A stretch of 64,000 bases of DNA from Nomia melanderi (Eukaryota; Arthropoda; Insecta; Hymenoptera; Halictidae): the NCBI RefSeq assembly GCF_051020985.1, contig NC_135003.1:8053501-8117500 (forward strand). The letters are read 5' to 3'. The notes under the pieces are model-generated. The model searched no databases. It was not told the DNA's origin and was given only the letters and a program-made list of their open reading frames with translations. The position numbers were made by a program, and so were the translations under genes. How positions within the stretch are numbered: the first letter of the stretch is position 1; each line of letters begins with the position of its first letter. This document shows positions 51,220-61,883 of the stretch, one piece after another.

Positions 51220-51262
51220 TCTCACCCTCCCTCTATCTCTCTTTCTCTCTCTCTTTATCCCT
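51220..51262 (+). repeat. Pyrimidine-rich (CT) tract
   Basis: CT-rich run about 350 bases after the GA tract at 50763-50868 and complementary to it in kind. Confidence 0.75.
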
Positions 51263-52240
51263 CGACGATTTGTTTCTATTTCTCCCTCTTCCATCGCCTG
51301 GTATCACGACGCGATTAGACTACCGGATCATTAGGCAAATTCGGAATTTTATAGACGGAATTGGAACGACAGTAGTTAAGTCGAATTAAATTTATTTTTA
51401 TTAGTAATCATTTCAATTAGAAAATTTTATAATAAGGATCCGGAGATTTTATTGAAGTTTCACGTTTACTGCGTCTCGCGGAGCGGTATATAAATCTAAC
51501 GCGACTTTTTTGACACGTCTGGTTTCCACACACGCGTTCGTTAAATTTTTGTAATGTGTTATTGCAAGAGGTACGGTGCATGATACGGTGGCGATTTAAT
51601 TATTTCACTTTGTACGGAGTTTGTTTATAGGGGAATCTACTTTCATTTGCAATTCAGACTTGATAGAGGAACATGAGATCTTATAAACCATTGAATAATT
51701 ATATCGGCACAGGTTAAACCATTTTTACTATATCTCTTGTACAATATGGAAGGAAGAATGAGGGAATTAACGAAGTTTCAAGATAATTTGGTTTAAAATT
51801 TGAAGTCCAGTTGCACTTGAAAATTTGTTCTCGATCTTAACCAGACCTATTATCAATTTCTGTTCATTTAAAGAAATTTCTTGACAGTTTAGCCATCGAA
51901 GATACTAGTATCCCGTAAAAGTTGAATTTACGTTTCACTTCAGCATCAGGATAAAAGTGACTATTTTTCGTTAATTTTCGCCTGCAGAAATGTATTCGAC
52001 TATACCAGTTGTAAATTAGCTACTTTATATGCGGCAATCTGGTATACTATTAAGTTAAAAGTTATGTCAGATTAGTCTACAAGAATTTCAGTTTCTATTA
52101 ACACATTTACGGATGCTGTTTTCACTTCTCTAATCTTGGACGCCGAATCTAATAACCTTTAAACTATCATATTTATGACTACTTACTGTTTTAGTTCAGT
52201 TTTAAATTTAAAACAGAGAAAGTGTTGAACTTTTAAACGT

Positions 52241-54989
52241 CAGGAATATGAAAGCGTTCGAACCCATGACATTAGAGACGCATCATTGAAAACGAGACAA
52301 CCCCGGGCCCGGCATAATTCAGGATTACATTGACGGCGTGGAACCTTTTCATTTCGGGCCGCTACATCGAACTCCTTGAGATTTATCGGGAACACGTTCA
52401 AACGTAACTACCGGCTGTCATATGAGGCTGATTTACTCCCGCGTTACATCCTGAACATTGGTGACATCCGATGCTAAATTGAATTCCATAATCCTTTCGC
52501 GATTTACATACGGCTATGATCTCTTGAAAAAATTCCCAGCTGTAATTCATACAGCGCTGAGTATTACGTGCCGCGAACGGAAAAACGCGTAGAGACGTTC
52601 ACTGGTAGCAAAGGTAAGTTCCCTCCGCGATCGAGTTTGTGGGAAGTTATGTACAAGGTGATTTGAAAGTAGTGTCGTGAAATTTACGATTTTCGGGGCT
52701 TAGACGTTTATTTGTGGAGATAGCGGAGAAGTAAATTTATTGTAGGCTGCTGAAAAAGTTGTAATACGAGATAGAATGAAATCGAATAGAATAGTGAAAA
52801 CAATTTTATAACATGCAGGCTCTTTTGCAAATGATTACGTAGAATCAAAGAAGATTAAAGTCAATCGGTGATTATCAACTTTCGTGAAGCAAAATCCTCC
52901 AGTTTGAAATTAACAATGGTTAAAGTTAAACAGAAATTCGATTTTTAACGATTTCAATGCTATAATATCTATAAATAAGTATAATATTGAAAATTATATT
53001 TTACAGATAGATATTTTTTATTTGAACCTTACAGTTGAGAAGAAATTAACTATTACTATTTTCTATTTACTATTTTCGAACAGAATTTTGGGCATATACC
53101 TTTTATATCATTTGTTATGTTGTAGTTATTTTTTTCAGACTTCGAACAAATTGTTCGATACGTAGAATTTATGTAGATAATCTGTGTAAATTACATTACA
53201 TCGTTCTCGAATTAGCCTGTATATTTTTACGTTTCGTAGTTAACCAGAGTGACGGTAATGTATAACCTGGGTATGTAATATATCTCGCAATCCGATGTCA
53301 AACAATACATCCAAGGACAGAGACAAAACGATTCTTAATGCACGCGACACGTCCGCCATGCCCGTGCAACGATTATATCAATGTAAATGAGGACATACTT
53401 CAAAACGCTTTTCGCGGATTATACGTCGTTAAAAAACGCTATATTTGTTTGGCCGTTTGATCGGCCGATTACGTTGCAGCAAGAACTGTGCTCTGTTATT
53501 GGCTGATATTATTATTACAGAAGATTTATTGATCGTGCTCGGGTCGCAAGGTCGTCATCATTCGCATTTCTTATATTTTATTCGGGAGTTTAATCCTCGA
53601 ACATTTTTCGGGCTAGTTTCATCTACAATCCCAACCGTCGCTCCTAATTATGTATTTTACGAGAACACATAAATTAACACTAACAGTTCGCATACATTAG
53701 AATGAAATTACAGACCTAAATCTTTCCGTTTAATTAAGTGCCAAGGAATTCAATTTTACTAGCAAAATCTGAATAACACTCAATTCCGCTAATAAAATAT
53801 CAATAGGATAACTATTTAAACAACGTATCAGTTTTACATTTACAATATTCAAATTTTTCAGAAAACATCGATTGATTCCTTATCATTATGTGAAACATCT
53901 TCAACTCTTCAGTGATTTATTTCCCTAAATTGTACTTACCGTTATTTATTGAAATGAATAAATTTAAATGAACATTCCGTTTAGAATTCGATTTATCGTG
54001 TACCCTAGTAAATCTTCGAAACAATGGTTCGTTGCGTTTAAAGTGTGGTCTGCCGTGTATTTAAATGTTGAGGTGATGAGGTCTGAATGGGAAACATCCG
54101 GCCAGGTGAAAATTTCTTGTTCTTTACACGTAATTCTTCGCGGTCAGGCTCAATACGGAGGTGTCTTTCCAGCCTCGATTTATAGTTTTATACCTGTGGT
54201 AGAGGGAAGAAGAGATACCTAATAGACAAGATTTACTACGGCACGCCCGTCTCAATTGCGGAACAAATTTATCTTCTCTGTGGTCAGCAGCCTTCCCACT
54301 GCTTCCTAGCCTCAATCTTGGTTCCGCTCCTCGTGAAATATTGGCTTACCCCCGGACTCGAAAGTTACTTGACAAACGAATCGATGTACGGTTGAAGGGA
54401 GAAAAAAGGGAGACCGTCCCTCCGGGATCGGCGAACCTGTAAACTTTCCCGTTTCCGGATGTTGCGGAGGGGAAAAAAACACCATGAACTTTCTCTCCTC
54501 TTCTTTCTATGTTGTACAAAAGACGTGGTTGCATGCAAATCGTACTTTGGACGAACAATTAACACAGGTATGCGGTAAACCGTGACAATGAATTTTCGTT
54601 TTGTTTTAGCTTCTGTTGTGCAACCTTTACACTAATATTTTATACGAGTTGATACATGAGGATGAGACTCGCTTTTTTCATAAAGTACTCGTTTATTTGA
54701 ATGGAAATTCATAATATCATTATATATCGACTGGATAGAATGTATTATCCAAATCTAGAGAAGCATGTGGTAAAAAAATATCGATTAGACTTAGGATTTT
54801 CTTAAAAGCTATGTAGTTCACCTTAAGAACATATGTTTGTGGAATATATTATTCCTACAGTAAGTTGCAACTTTATTGAACTTCTATCTATTAGTCGCAA
54901 GGGGAATAGATGCAAATACCTCGATTCAGTTCAATGAAACATAAAATTGCTGACTAATCCAAAGTATCCAATTCGTTTATTTTTAATAT
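52241..54989. other. Regulatory-looking patch, then mostly AT-rich sequence
   Basis: The stretch 52250-52640 is GC-richer and ends in a good donor (listed with the small exon). The rest is AT-rich except patches near 53260-53600 and 54220-54570. An excellent acceptor (TTATTTTTTTCAG, exon side at 53140) opens a 42-codon frame ending in TAA at about 53262. That frame could be a terminal exon, but it is AT-rich and has no protein-like character I trust. Confidence 0.5.
52540..52613 (+). CDS. Possible small exon before a strong donor (unrecognised)
   Basis: The donor AAAG then GTAAGTT (junction 52613/52614) is strong. Two CAG acceptors lie upstream, giving an exon starting at 52540 or 52555, and both keep the same open frame. 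That frame reads SAEYYVPRTEKRVETFTGSK. The polypyrimidine tract is poor, the exon is short (59 or 74 bases), and it would leave a phase-1 downstream intron. Confidence 0.15.
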
Positions 54990-55012
54990 TGATCATTGTT
55001 TATCTATAATTC

Positions 55013-55180
55013 AGAATAAAACGGAAATATAAATGAAAAATAATTCTAATAAAACGGAAATATAAATAAAAAATAATTTTTATTAAACCGAAATATAAAT
55101 AAAAAACAATTCTAATAAAACCAAAATATAGATAAAAAATAATGCTAGTAAAACGGAAATAAAAATAAAACAATTACAAA
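55013..55180 (+). repeat. Minisatellite, 33-bp unit, about 5 copies
   Basis: The core AAAACGGAAATATAAAT recurs with starts at 55018, 55051, 55084, 55117 and 55150, exactly 33 bases apart. It has substitutions in each copy (ACCG, ACCA, AAAAT for ATAAAT). Single-base changes without length change suggest an old but stable array. Confidence 0.9.
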
Positions 55181-56064
55181 TACGAAGAGAAGTACTACTT
55201 ATACTTAAATACAAGTAAGAAATCTAAAATGGGTCGAATATAATAGGAACTGTACGATATGTGCGCCGGATATGCCCCAAGAGAGACGTGTTGCTACTTC
55301 AACAATGTCAGTACCCTCAAACATTAAAGTGTAACGGTAGCAGGGCACAATTCAAAACACGATTTCTCGTTTCATTGTGCGTAAAACCGAGCGTACAAAC
55401 CGGTGCGGGTCAAAAGGAGCTACGTGAAGGAAAGTCAAATACTTAAGAGTGTTTAGACAAGCTGTCGCTCTGCAACAATGGGGTTTATGCCGGGCAGTAA
55501 ATACACCATTCTCTCCTTTAGGTCTGGTATACGCTGGCGAAAGGGAACGTTTCGAATCGAGCATCAGATTGAATGGCAATTCGAAACACCAATTTCATCG
55601 GCTAGAGCCGTGGTTAGTGGTTTGCATAGGGGAAAAGTTACATTTATATAAAAGAACATTTTACGTTACACTTTACATACGGTCGTTAATATTACTAGTA
55701 TTATTATCTGATCATATTTCTGATAGGTATGTATATTTTTTTACTGTACAATATGATCTATGTATAAACATGTAAGATGAAACGAATTATTAATGGAATA
55801 TGATTATATATAATGATAGTGAAATATATAATAGATATAAAGTTACATAAGATTTAGATACTTTTTTTAAGACAGATCGACACGAACGATTTGTATAAAA
55901 TTTCGAATGAAATAATAAAAAGAAAAATTTTAAGAAGCTTCTCGGAAAGGTTAGGTTTATTTTAAAATAAAAATATTTCAGAGTTCCCGTTTATTCGTCC
56001 CTCCCTGTATACACCCTATATAAAGGTATATATCCTCTACGAAACACGTATTACATTTCCATAA

Positions 56065-56098
56065 TGCGAGGGTGAGTCGGCAAATAAGTTACACCCTT
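56065..56098 (-). mobile_element. Possible terminal remnant of a mariner-like element
   Basis: Read on the minus strand, a GTGTAACTTATTTGC.. sequence runs into GACTCACCCTCG, with inner AGGGTG/CACCCT arms. GACTCACCCT-type ends after an AACTT...TTTGC stretch are reminiscent of mariner-family termini. The upstream minus-strand sequence (to about 56330) has only a broken 65-codon frame with no transposase motif visible. This is resemblance, not identification. Confidence 0.2.
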
Positions 56099-56260
56099 CT
56101 TCGAAAGAAAACGCGAACGGATGAAAAAAATCTCCTTTATTACTAACGTAAACTGACAACCAGCTGTTCCTCAGTTTTACATCTTTTATTTTTACATAAA
56201 TATCCGGTCGTTTCAAATTTCTTATGCCAATCATAAATACATTTTCTGTTTAGTTTTGGT

Positions 56261-58440
56261 TGTTCAAAGCGTGTCAGAAACTTCCGTTGCCCAACAGTGA
56301 CGGAACCAGTTTCTCTTAATCCTCGTGCAGTGGACGTAGGATCATTTTGACTCGACGCAGCGCAGCGAAAGCAAGCAATTCCAAGCAGATTTCGAAAATG
56401 TCTGTTCTGCCATGTGTATATGAAAAATGCTAAAAATATTCTGAACAGTGCAAAACATCTACGAATTAAGAAAACTCCACCATTCTAATGCGTTATCACT
56501 AACACTTATTCTCATCAACTAATACTTTCCTTAACGAATCCTTTTGAATTTGAATCTAGTACGATAAAAGTGTTATTGTACTATATATTCCAACATTTTC
56601 AATATTTCAAATGCATAACTGAACCGAGGATCGCGATAGGGTTACGAGTATTCCATTGCAATACATTCCCAGAACGACGGGTACCCCGTAACAGACGAGC
56701 GAAAGACAATGATCGCGAACGCCGAAGGATCGAAATCTGGTTTCAGTCGGTGTCCGAGCGGCCGTTCACGTGACAAGTTAACCGTACGGGTAGATTATTG
56801 TGGAAATGCGGTCCCGTGCGACAAAGCGTCGCGTCGAGTCGCGTCGCGCGCGACAGCATCCATATACCGGTACGGTTGACCGATAGCCGGAGATCTTTGG
56901 CCAAGTAAATACGGTTAATGGAGTCGTTGCTCGGCCCGGTAAGCCACGGCCGCTGTGCCGCGTTGCACGCTTGTGTGCTCGTAGAGGTACCGTGCATGTT
57001 AATACGTTTGATACCTTGACTGCGTAATCTTTCGCAGGGGCAGGAGGTAATTAGCAGTAACGGACAGTTACGTCCGATATACGAACAATGGAACCGCTGC
57101 CGATGCGATGGGAATAGGAAGAGGGTGATGGCTGAGCGAGTATGATAAATGAACGGTGCCTGACAAGCGGCCATCGTTGCCCAATGATGGATGGTCGGAC
57201 GGTCCGGCTCCCTAATTATTTCATACTTTGCAATCAGAACGATAATCCATCCGCGGTACCTGCAGCCTGTCACGGATAAATCATCGGTTATCATTTCTGA
57301 GTCACGACACGTGTGCACCGGCGAACACCGTCACAAACAATCGGCGAAAGCCTCCCACCCAGCCGCATTAGTGTCAAGGCGAGTCGTTAATTCTATGCCA
57401 TCGGAGTCATGAGAATAGCGGCGGATCCACGAAATCGCGCCACTACTATTTACCTCCCTCCCGGTTCCACTCCGCCCCCTTACCCTCGCCGATGATTATA
57501 CAGATACACGCGAATTTCCAATTGATTGCGGGACAAATGGACCGTCTCGATATCGCCGTCTGTTTAGTCCATTTTTCCAAACGCGTCTAATTTGCGTGTA
57601 TTGTTCAATGCGGCGACGAGTAACTCTTCGATCGCCGCTTGGCTGGATAGTTGCGTTTCTCTTATCGTTGCGTTTACAGTTTTCGCTGCAATTTGGATTT
57701 ATATTTACTTTTCGTTTAGATATTTTGGAAAATGGTAAATCATTTTTCAAGCGTTTAGTTTATCAACGAATGAACTATTTAAATGATTTGTAAATATTTG
57801 AAAGGAGATGAAGAAAGGAATCACTTGCAATTACATAATTGTTTTGTAATAAGAAAATACTAAATGTATTGGGTACAAAACTTCATTCGTCGTATTTATT
57901 ACATTTATATATCAAACGTTTGCCGATAAATATTATTGATCGTGTAATTCTTGGAACGAGGGGGATATGTTTAAATTTCAGACGGACGGGCAATTGATTA
58001 ATTGATAAGGTGGCGGATGAATTTCTACACCTAATACATTCGTTTGTACACCGAATGTAACGTGTTTAGTGAATCCATCCACTGAAAGTATGAAGTAATA
58101 ATGAAGCTTGTTAATACGAAACGTGATGGAGGTCAATAAGAATGCACCGATGGCACATCGGCGGCAGGACTGAAAATGCATAATTTATGGCACAGTTATT
58201 TTACGAGTCTTACCGGTATACGATTTTCTATTTGCATTCGCTGTCGACACACAACGCCGCATCTTTATGACCCTTTCTTCCGTGGCCTCGGTTCCCTCCA
58301 CCTCGGAATTACGGTCATTATGAATAGACGGATTTTACGGCGTGTCTTGATTATTATTAGTTTATTCGACACGGCAATACAGCTCCGCAAGACGATTTCA
58401 CCTTCTCCTGCACACCGTTGCAAATTATAGCCAGTTCTAA
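56261..58440. promoter_or_regulatory. CpG-rich regulatory-looking blocks
   Basis: Balanced to GC-rich, non-repetitive sequence at 56270-57480 and 58000-58440 with an AT-rich gap. Frames are open on both strands in several phases (up to 191 codons on minus), with no domain recognised. A short CGTCGC-type run lies at about 56826-56861. The mix of TAATT, ATTATTTCAT and CpG-rich motifs resembles insect enhancers. That is inference. Confidence 0.25.
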
Positions 58441-58690
58441 CGTAACCACTTAGCCGAAGAAACTTTTACGCTCGTCACTCTTAAATACAGATATTTTACT
58501 ACTTACTTCCTTCAGCTTTCCGTTTATTTATTTATTCTGACGTCGCGTTGCGAAATCGCACAAAAACAAAAAAGAATTTTCTTACCTTCTGTTGACGTAT
58601 GAACTTCGGCATTTAAGATAACGTTTCGCGTTACATTTATCAGTGATGCGTTTGTATTGTTCATTCATTCGCATGTTTCCTTTCTTCAAT

Positions 58691-58846
58691 TTGAGCGTGA
58701 ATGTTTTCAATATATTCCACTGATTTTTTTAATTAATTTGTCTGCTTTAATTTTTTCTTAAATTAAACTTGAGCGTAAATATTTTTAATATATTGTAGTC
58801 ATTTTTAAAATTAATTTGTTTGTTTTAATATTTGTTTCGAAAGAAA
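58691..58846 (+). repeat. Diverged tandem duplication, 78-bp unit
   Basis: Two copies start with TTGAGCGT at 58691 and 58769. They share ATGTTTTCAATATATT / ATATTTTTAATATATT, then ATTTTT-AATTAATTTG and a TTTAAT segment. Clearly related but substituted throughout. Confidence 0.8.
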
Positions 58847-59768
58847 CGTAAATATTGCGTTACGCCAATGATATTCGTTCTATGTTCGTCAATTTGCGTT
58901 TCCTGCATTGCACTGGAAGTTTTATCGTTCACAGACTAAGCCATGCTATACGCAGAAGCGTAAAGTAAGTTAACAAGTTAAATTCTACGTAACGGAGTGC
59001 AATTACATTGGAACATTGTCATAACTGCCAGAAACTTGTTCTACAAAAGCGCGCCAACTTTTTCCTCCATCTAATAGCTAATTCATAAAAGTGTGAATTT
59101 GCACGAGCCTTCGCCGTCTAACGGCAGTAGTAATGTATCATAATTAAATCATTCGGGTTATTAAGGAACTCCTAAAGTGAACATTCGTAAAAAGTATTAT
59201 TACTGAACGACTACTATATCATCTTTAAAATTTCAAAATTTATGCATCCTATAGAATAAATTACAGTTCTAAAGAAATATCCAAGTGTACTTAAATTCAA
59301 ACTGTATCAACTTCAGTATTTTACAATATAATTACAGAATTAGGAATTCGTAGGTTAAGAACAATATAACGGAGATAGCTTCAATTTTAATTTTATTTTT
59401 ATGAATTCCGTATAATACCATACTAATATTCTAAATAAGTAAATCAATAAAGATGAAGTTTATGTTCTATAACGTACTTATTAATTTAAACAAAAATTCA
59501 TATCTTCTTAAAACAGTCGTTTACGTAATTACATCGTAACGGATTTCAATTCAATCTACTTACAAAATTACAGTACGTAAACTTTATCCACTTATAATTC
59601 TTCATATTGAATATTAACCTACGTGTCACACAAAATTCATTCAAACGAAATTATTCTTTTACCAGTCACAACTATTAATTTAAATACCTCCTTCATAATT
59701 TTCACATTTTTCGAATACTTCCGTCCGCTACCATGAATTTATGTGTCCATTATTTCCTGGTTATTAGT

Positions 59769-60050
59769 ATCCGTAAAAATGTATGCGAGCTCCGCTAAAT
59801 GAAGAAATAAATTAAAAAGTCCCGTATCTTTGCAAATGAAGAAATAAATTAATAATATCGCATAAATCGTTTTATCTCCGCTAACATCCGAAAAATAGAC
59901 GCAAGCTCTCCTAAATGAAGAGATAAATTAATGAAATTAAACAAATTGATTCATCTCCGTTTATATCCGAAAAATAATTTCACGCGTCATTGAATGAAGA
60001 TATAAATCGATGAATCTCGTATTTTCGGAAATGAAGAAATAAATTGGAAA
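59769..60050 (+). repeat. Composite tandem repeat (79- and 37-bp spacing)
   Basis: The motif AAATGAAGAAATAAATT or close variants starts at 59797, 59834, 59913, 59992 and 60029, with gaps of 37, 79, 79 and 37. ATCCG(A)AAAAAT recurs at 59769, 59886 and 59965. The array is therefore built of a 79-bp unit, with an extra 37-bp step at each end. Confidence 0.8.
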
Positions 60051-60069
60051 AGAAAAAAGAAAATATAGT

Positions 60070-60480
60070 ATCGCGTCGTACGGATAGTTGTGTGTGGCCT
60101 TCCTATGGGTCAAATTGAAAACAATGGCGCGTAGATTTCATTAGTTCCGTGAAGGGGCCTTCTCTTTTTTCGAAACAGGTCCGGTGCCAGGAGCGTTTCA
60201 ACGTCGAGCTAATAATTTGAAGAATATCCGTCCGACATGCCGCCAAGCAAACAATTGAGGCCGCCGTGTCTAATTGCCGCTGATGATTTCGAAACTGCCC
60301 GTCATCTTGCAGCTAATAAATGGATACAGCGGATCCCTTAAGTAGTATAAGACCCAGCCATTATATTCGTCGAAGACTGAAGGTTATAAAGGGTCGGCTA
60401 ATTTACTTCCTAGCGGCGCCAGAGCACCACGCTGCCCGGCACTTTCGTCAGGATTCTTCGCTCATATATCGTCGGTCGAG
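60070..60480. other. GC-richer non-coding patch
   Basis: Balanced sequence between two repeat arrays, with TCTAATTGCCGC and GCTAATAAAT-type homeodomain cores around 60270-60320 and no frame above 70 codons. It may be regulatory. No gene is seen. Confidence 0.4.
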
Positions 60481-60516
60481 CCGACCTATACAAGGTGTTC
60501 CGTTTCCTCTCCAAAC

Positions 60517-60528
60517 TACAGGGTGTCT
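60517..60528 (+). other. TACAGGGTGTCT 12-mer, possible mobile-element end
   Basis: Identical to the minus-strand 12-mer at 43883-43894. A related TACAAGGTGTTC lies 29 bases upstream (60488-60499). It stands just before the 97-bp repeats, so both could belong to one decayed element. Confidence 0.3.
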
Positions 60529-60583
60529 CTAATCGATGCTTGAAACGGGGACACGGTTTTATGAGAAAAAAAGTCGTATAAAT

Positions 60584-60865
60584 TTTCTACGTGGAGCCTT
60601 GTTGTTGACAAAATTGAGTGTCCAGGATTAAAGGATTGTGGTTATAATGTTAAAACGGAAGCCGGCAATAAAATAAAATTTTTCTACATGGATCCTTGTT
60701 TTCGAAAAAATGATGTGCCCAGGATTAGAGGATTGGGGTTATAATGTTGAAAAATAAGTCGAACGTGTAGAATAAAATATTTTCGTTTGGCATCTCGTTT
60801 TTGAAACACACATATTTCTACAATTGCAGGAGTTTGATATTACACTGAGAAATAAGTGGAAACAT
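60584..60865 (+). repeat. Decayed tandem repeat, 97-bp unit, about 3 copies
   Basis: The first two copies align over their whole length: TTTCTAC at 60584 and 60681, GATTGTGGTT / GATTGGGGTT at 60634 and 60731, TATAATGTT after each. A third, shorter and more diverged copy starts near 60781 (GGCATCTCGTTTTTGAAA, later GAGAAATAAGTGGA). Confidence 0.8.
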
Positions 60866-61169
60866 AAAATACCATTTTATTTCCAGAATGAAAATTGAAT
60901 TTATCGAACGAAATAGTTGATCATGGTATGTATACTTAATAATTGTTTAACACTTTACTAAAAATAAACGACCTCACCAAGACCATTGAAAATATGCTAT
61001 TCAGTATAATATATTATTTGCCTCGTATGTCGTACATTAATAACAACGACGACGACGACGACGACGACAACAGGATGATAATAATAATAGTGATAATGTT
61101 TAAACATTTTTTAAACAAATTATCAATCACAATTTAATACATATTTTCTACAGTTTTTGCACTCGATAT
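60866..61169. other. AT-rich spacer with an (ACG)n run
   Basis: AT-rich sequence containing the microsatellite at 61046-61068 followed by ATAATA units. The 64-codon frame across it has a poly-Asp run made by the repeat and is not a convincing gene. Confidence 0.6.
61046..61068 (+). repeat. (ACG)n microsatellite, about 7.7 units
   Basis: Uninterrupted ACG run of 23 bases followed by an ATAATA stretch. Same unit as at 18388-18422. Confidence 0.9.
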
Positions 61170-61883
61170 TCGTAAGGGTCGAATCGATAGCTCCTCACTG
61201 CTATAACAGTCAGTTCATTGAAAAGACTACCTCCGTGTAACGTGGACAAATTCGTGATACGATCAAGATTGACGTTAAGTGACGTATACTGACGTCGCGT
61301 TTGTACGCGACACAATCAGGACATAACGCGCTGGACGATTGCGTTTTACGTGCCACCGTAAAAGTAGTAGAGCCCTTCCAGTCTGTTTGATGTAATGAAA
61401 ATCTCCTACGTTCGTTTATTCAAGCGAACCGTTTACAACAGTTATCTCTGCATTTGTTACCGTTCGAAAATAGCTGTATAATAAATGGACTGCGCGTGAT
61501 GTTTGCATTATCATTGCATAAACATTTTCAAAGTGATAACAAACATATATCAGATGTCAGTTAATACTCGGCAACCAGTTAGTATATTCTTTACGCAGTG
61601 GATAATTGAAAATCATTTAAGTAACCATTTAAATAATCATACTTTGGAATATGGAATAGAAATCCGAAGAAAAAAGTCTAAATCCAAAAATTCCTTAGAA
61701 ATGTTACATAACCTTAAAACAAAGGCGTCATCTATATAAATCCTACGTGACCGATCAAAGGTCATACAATTAGTGTCACAAATCTTGCAGTGAAATAATA
61801 TTTATAACATCATAAACCTTTCTGTTCCTTGAAAAGTTAATATTTCAGATTTGTCTGTAAATATACCGTTTTTTATATTTCAG
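61170..61883. other. GC-richer patch then AT-rich sequence
   Basis: The patch 61170-61460 carries the TGACGT triad (61270-61295). Sequence from 61460 to 61883 is AT-rich and ends in a strong acceptor. A 78-codon frame at 61503-61739 is not recognised. Confidence 0.5.
61270..61295 (+). promoter_or_regulatory. Three TGACGT half-sites at 10-bp spacing
   Basis: TGACGT occurs at 61270-61275, 61280-61285 and 61290-61295, with different bases between. TGACGT is the half-site of CREB/ATF-type bZIP factors. The last copy continues as TGACGTCG, one base from a full CRE. Spacing of one helical turn would place all three on the same face of the DNA. Binding is inference. Confidence 0.4.

Larger units (their letters stand above)
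50580..52240. other. GC-richer block with GA and CT tracts, then AT-rich spacer
   Basis: The block 50580-51340 holds a purine tract (50763-50868) and a pyrimidine tract (51220-51262) around non-repetitive sequence (50880-51060) with ATTTATG and TAATTTATG-type motifs. The rest is AT-rich with nothing recognisable. Confidence 0.5.
54990..56260. other. AT-rich region with a minisatellite and possible transposon remnant
   Basis: It contains the 33-bp minisatellite (55013-55180) and a possible mobile-element end (56065-56098). Frames at 55261-55775 overlap on both strands of a less AT-rich patch (about 55260-55650). Neither strand shows a recognisable protein, though the patch could be a decayed element. 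Confidence 0.45.
58441..60069. other. AT-rich tract with two decayed tandem repeats
   Basis: AT-rich with no frame of note. It holds the 78-bp duplication (58691-58846) and the 79/37-bp composite repeat (59769-60050). A minus-strand ATG with a nine-codon frame ending at a donor lies at 58586-58612. Confidence 0.5.

Noticed and set aside
53140..53262. 42-codon frame after a very strong acceptor
   Set aside because: AT-rich, no donor or polyadenylation signal tied to it, and no protein-like character. Strong acceptor-like TTTTTTCAG sites are expected by chance in AT-rich DNA.
56690..56773. Plus-strand translation containing RRIEIWFQSV, recalling a homeodomain third helix
   Set aside because: The WFQ is not followed by NRR(A/M)K, the upstream residues do not fit helices 1-2, and the frame is short.
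60943..61137. 64-codon frame with a poly-Asp run
   Set aside because: The run is made by the (ACG)n microsatellite and the flanks are AT-rich with no protein-like features.
61282..61292. ACGTATACTGA, matching the start of insect miR-iab-4
   Set aside because: The rest of the mature sequence and the opposite arm are absent. The match is part of the TGACGT triad.
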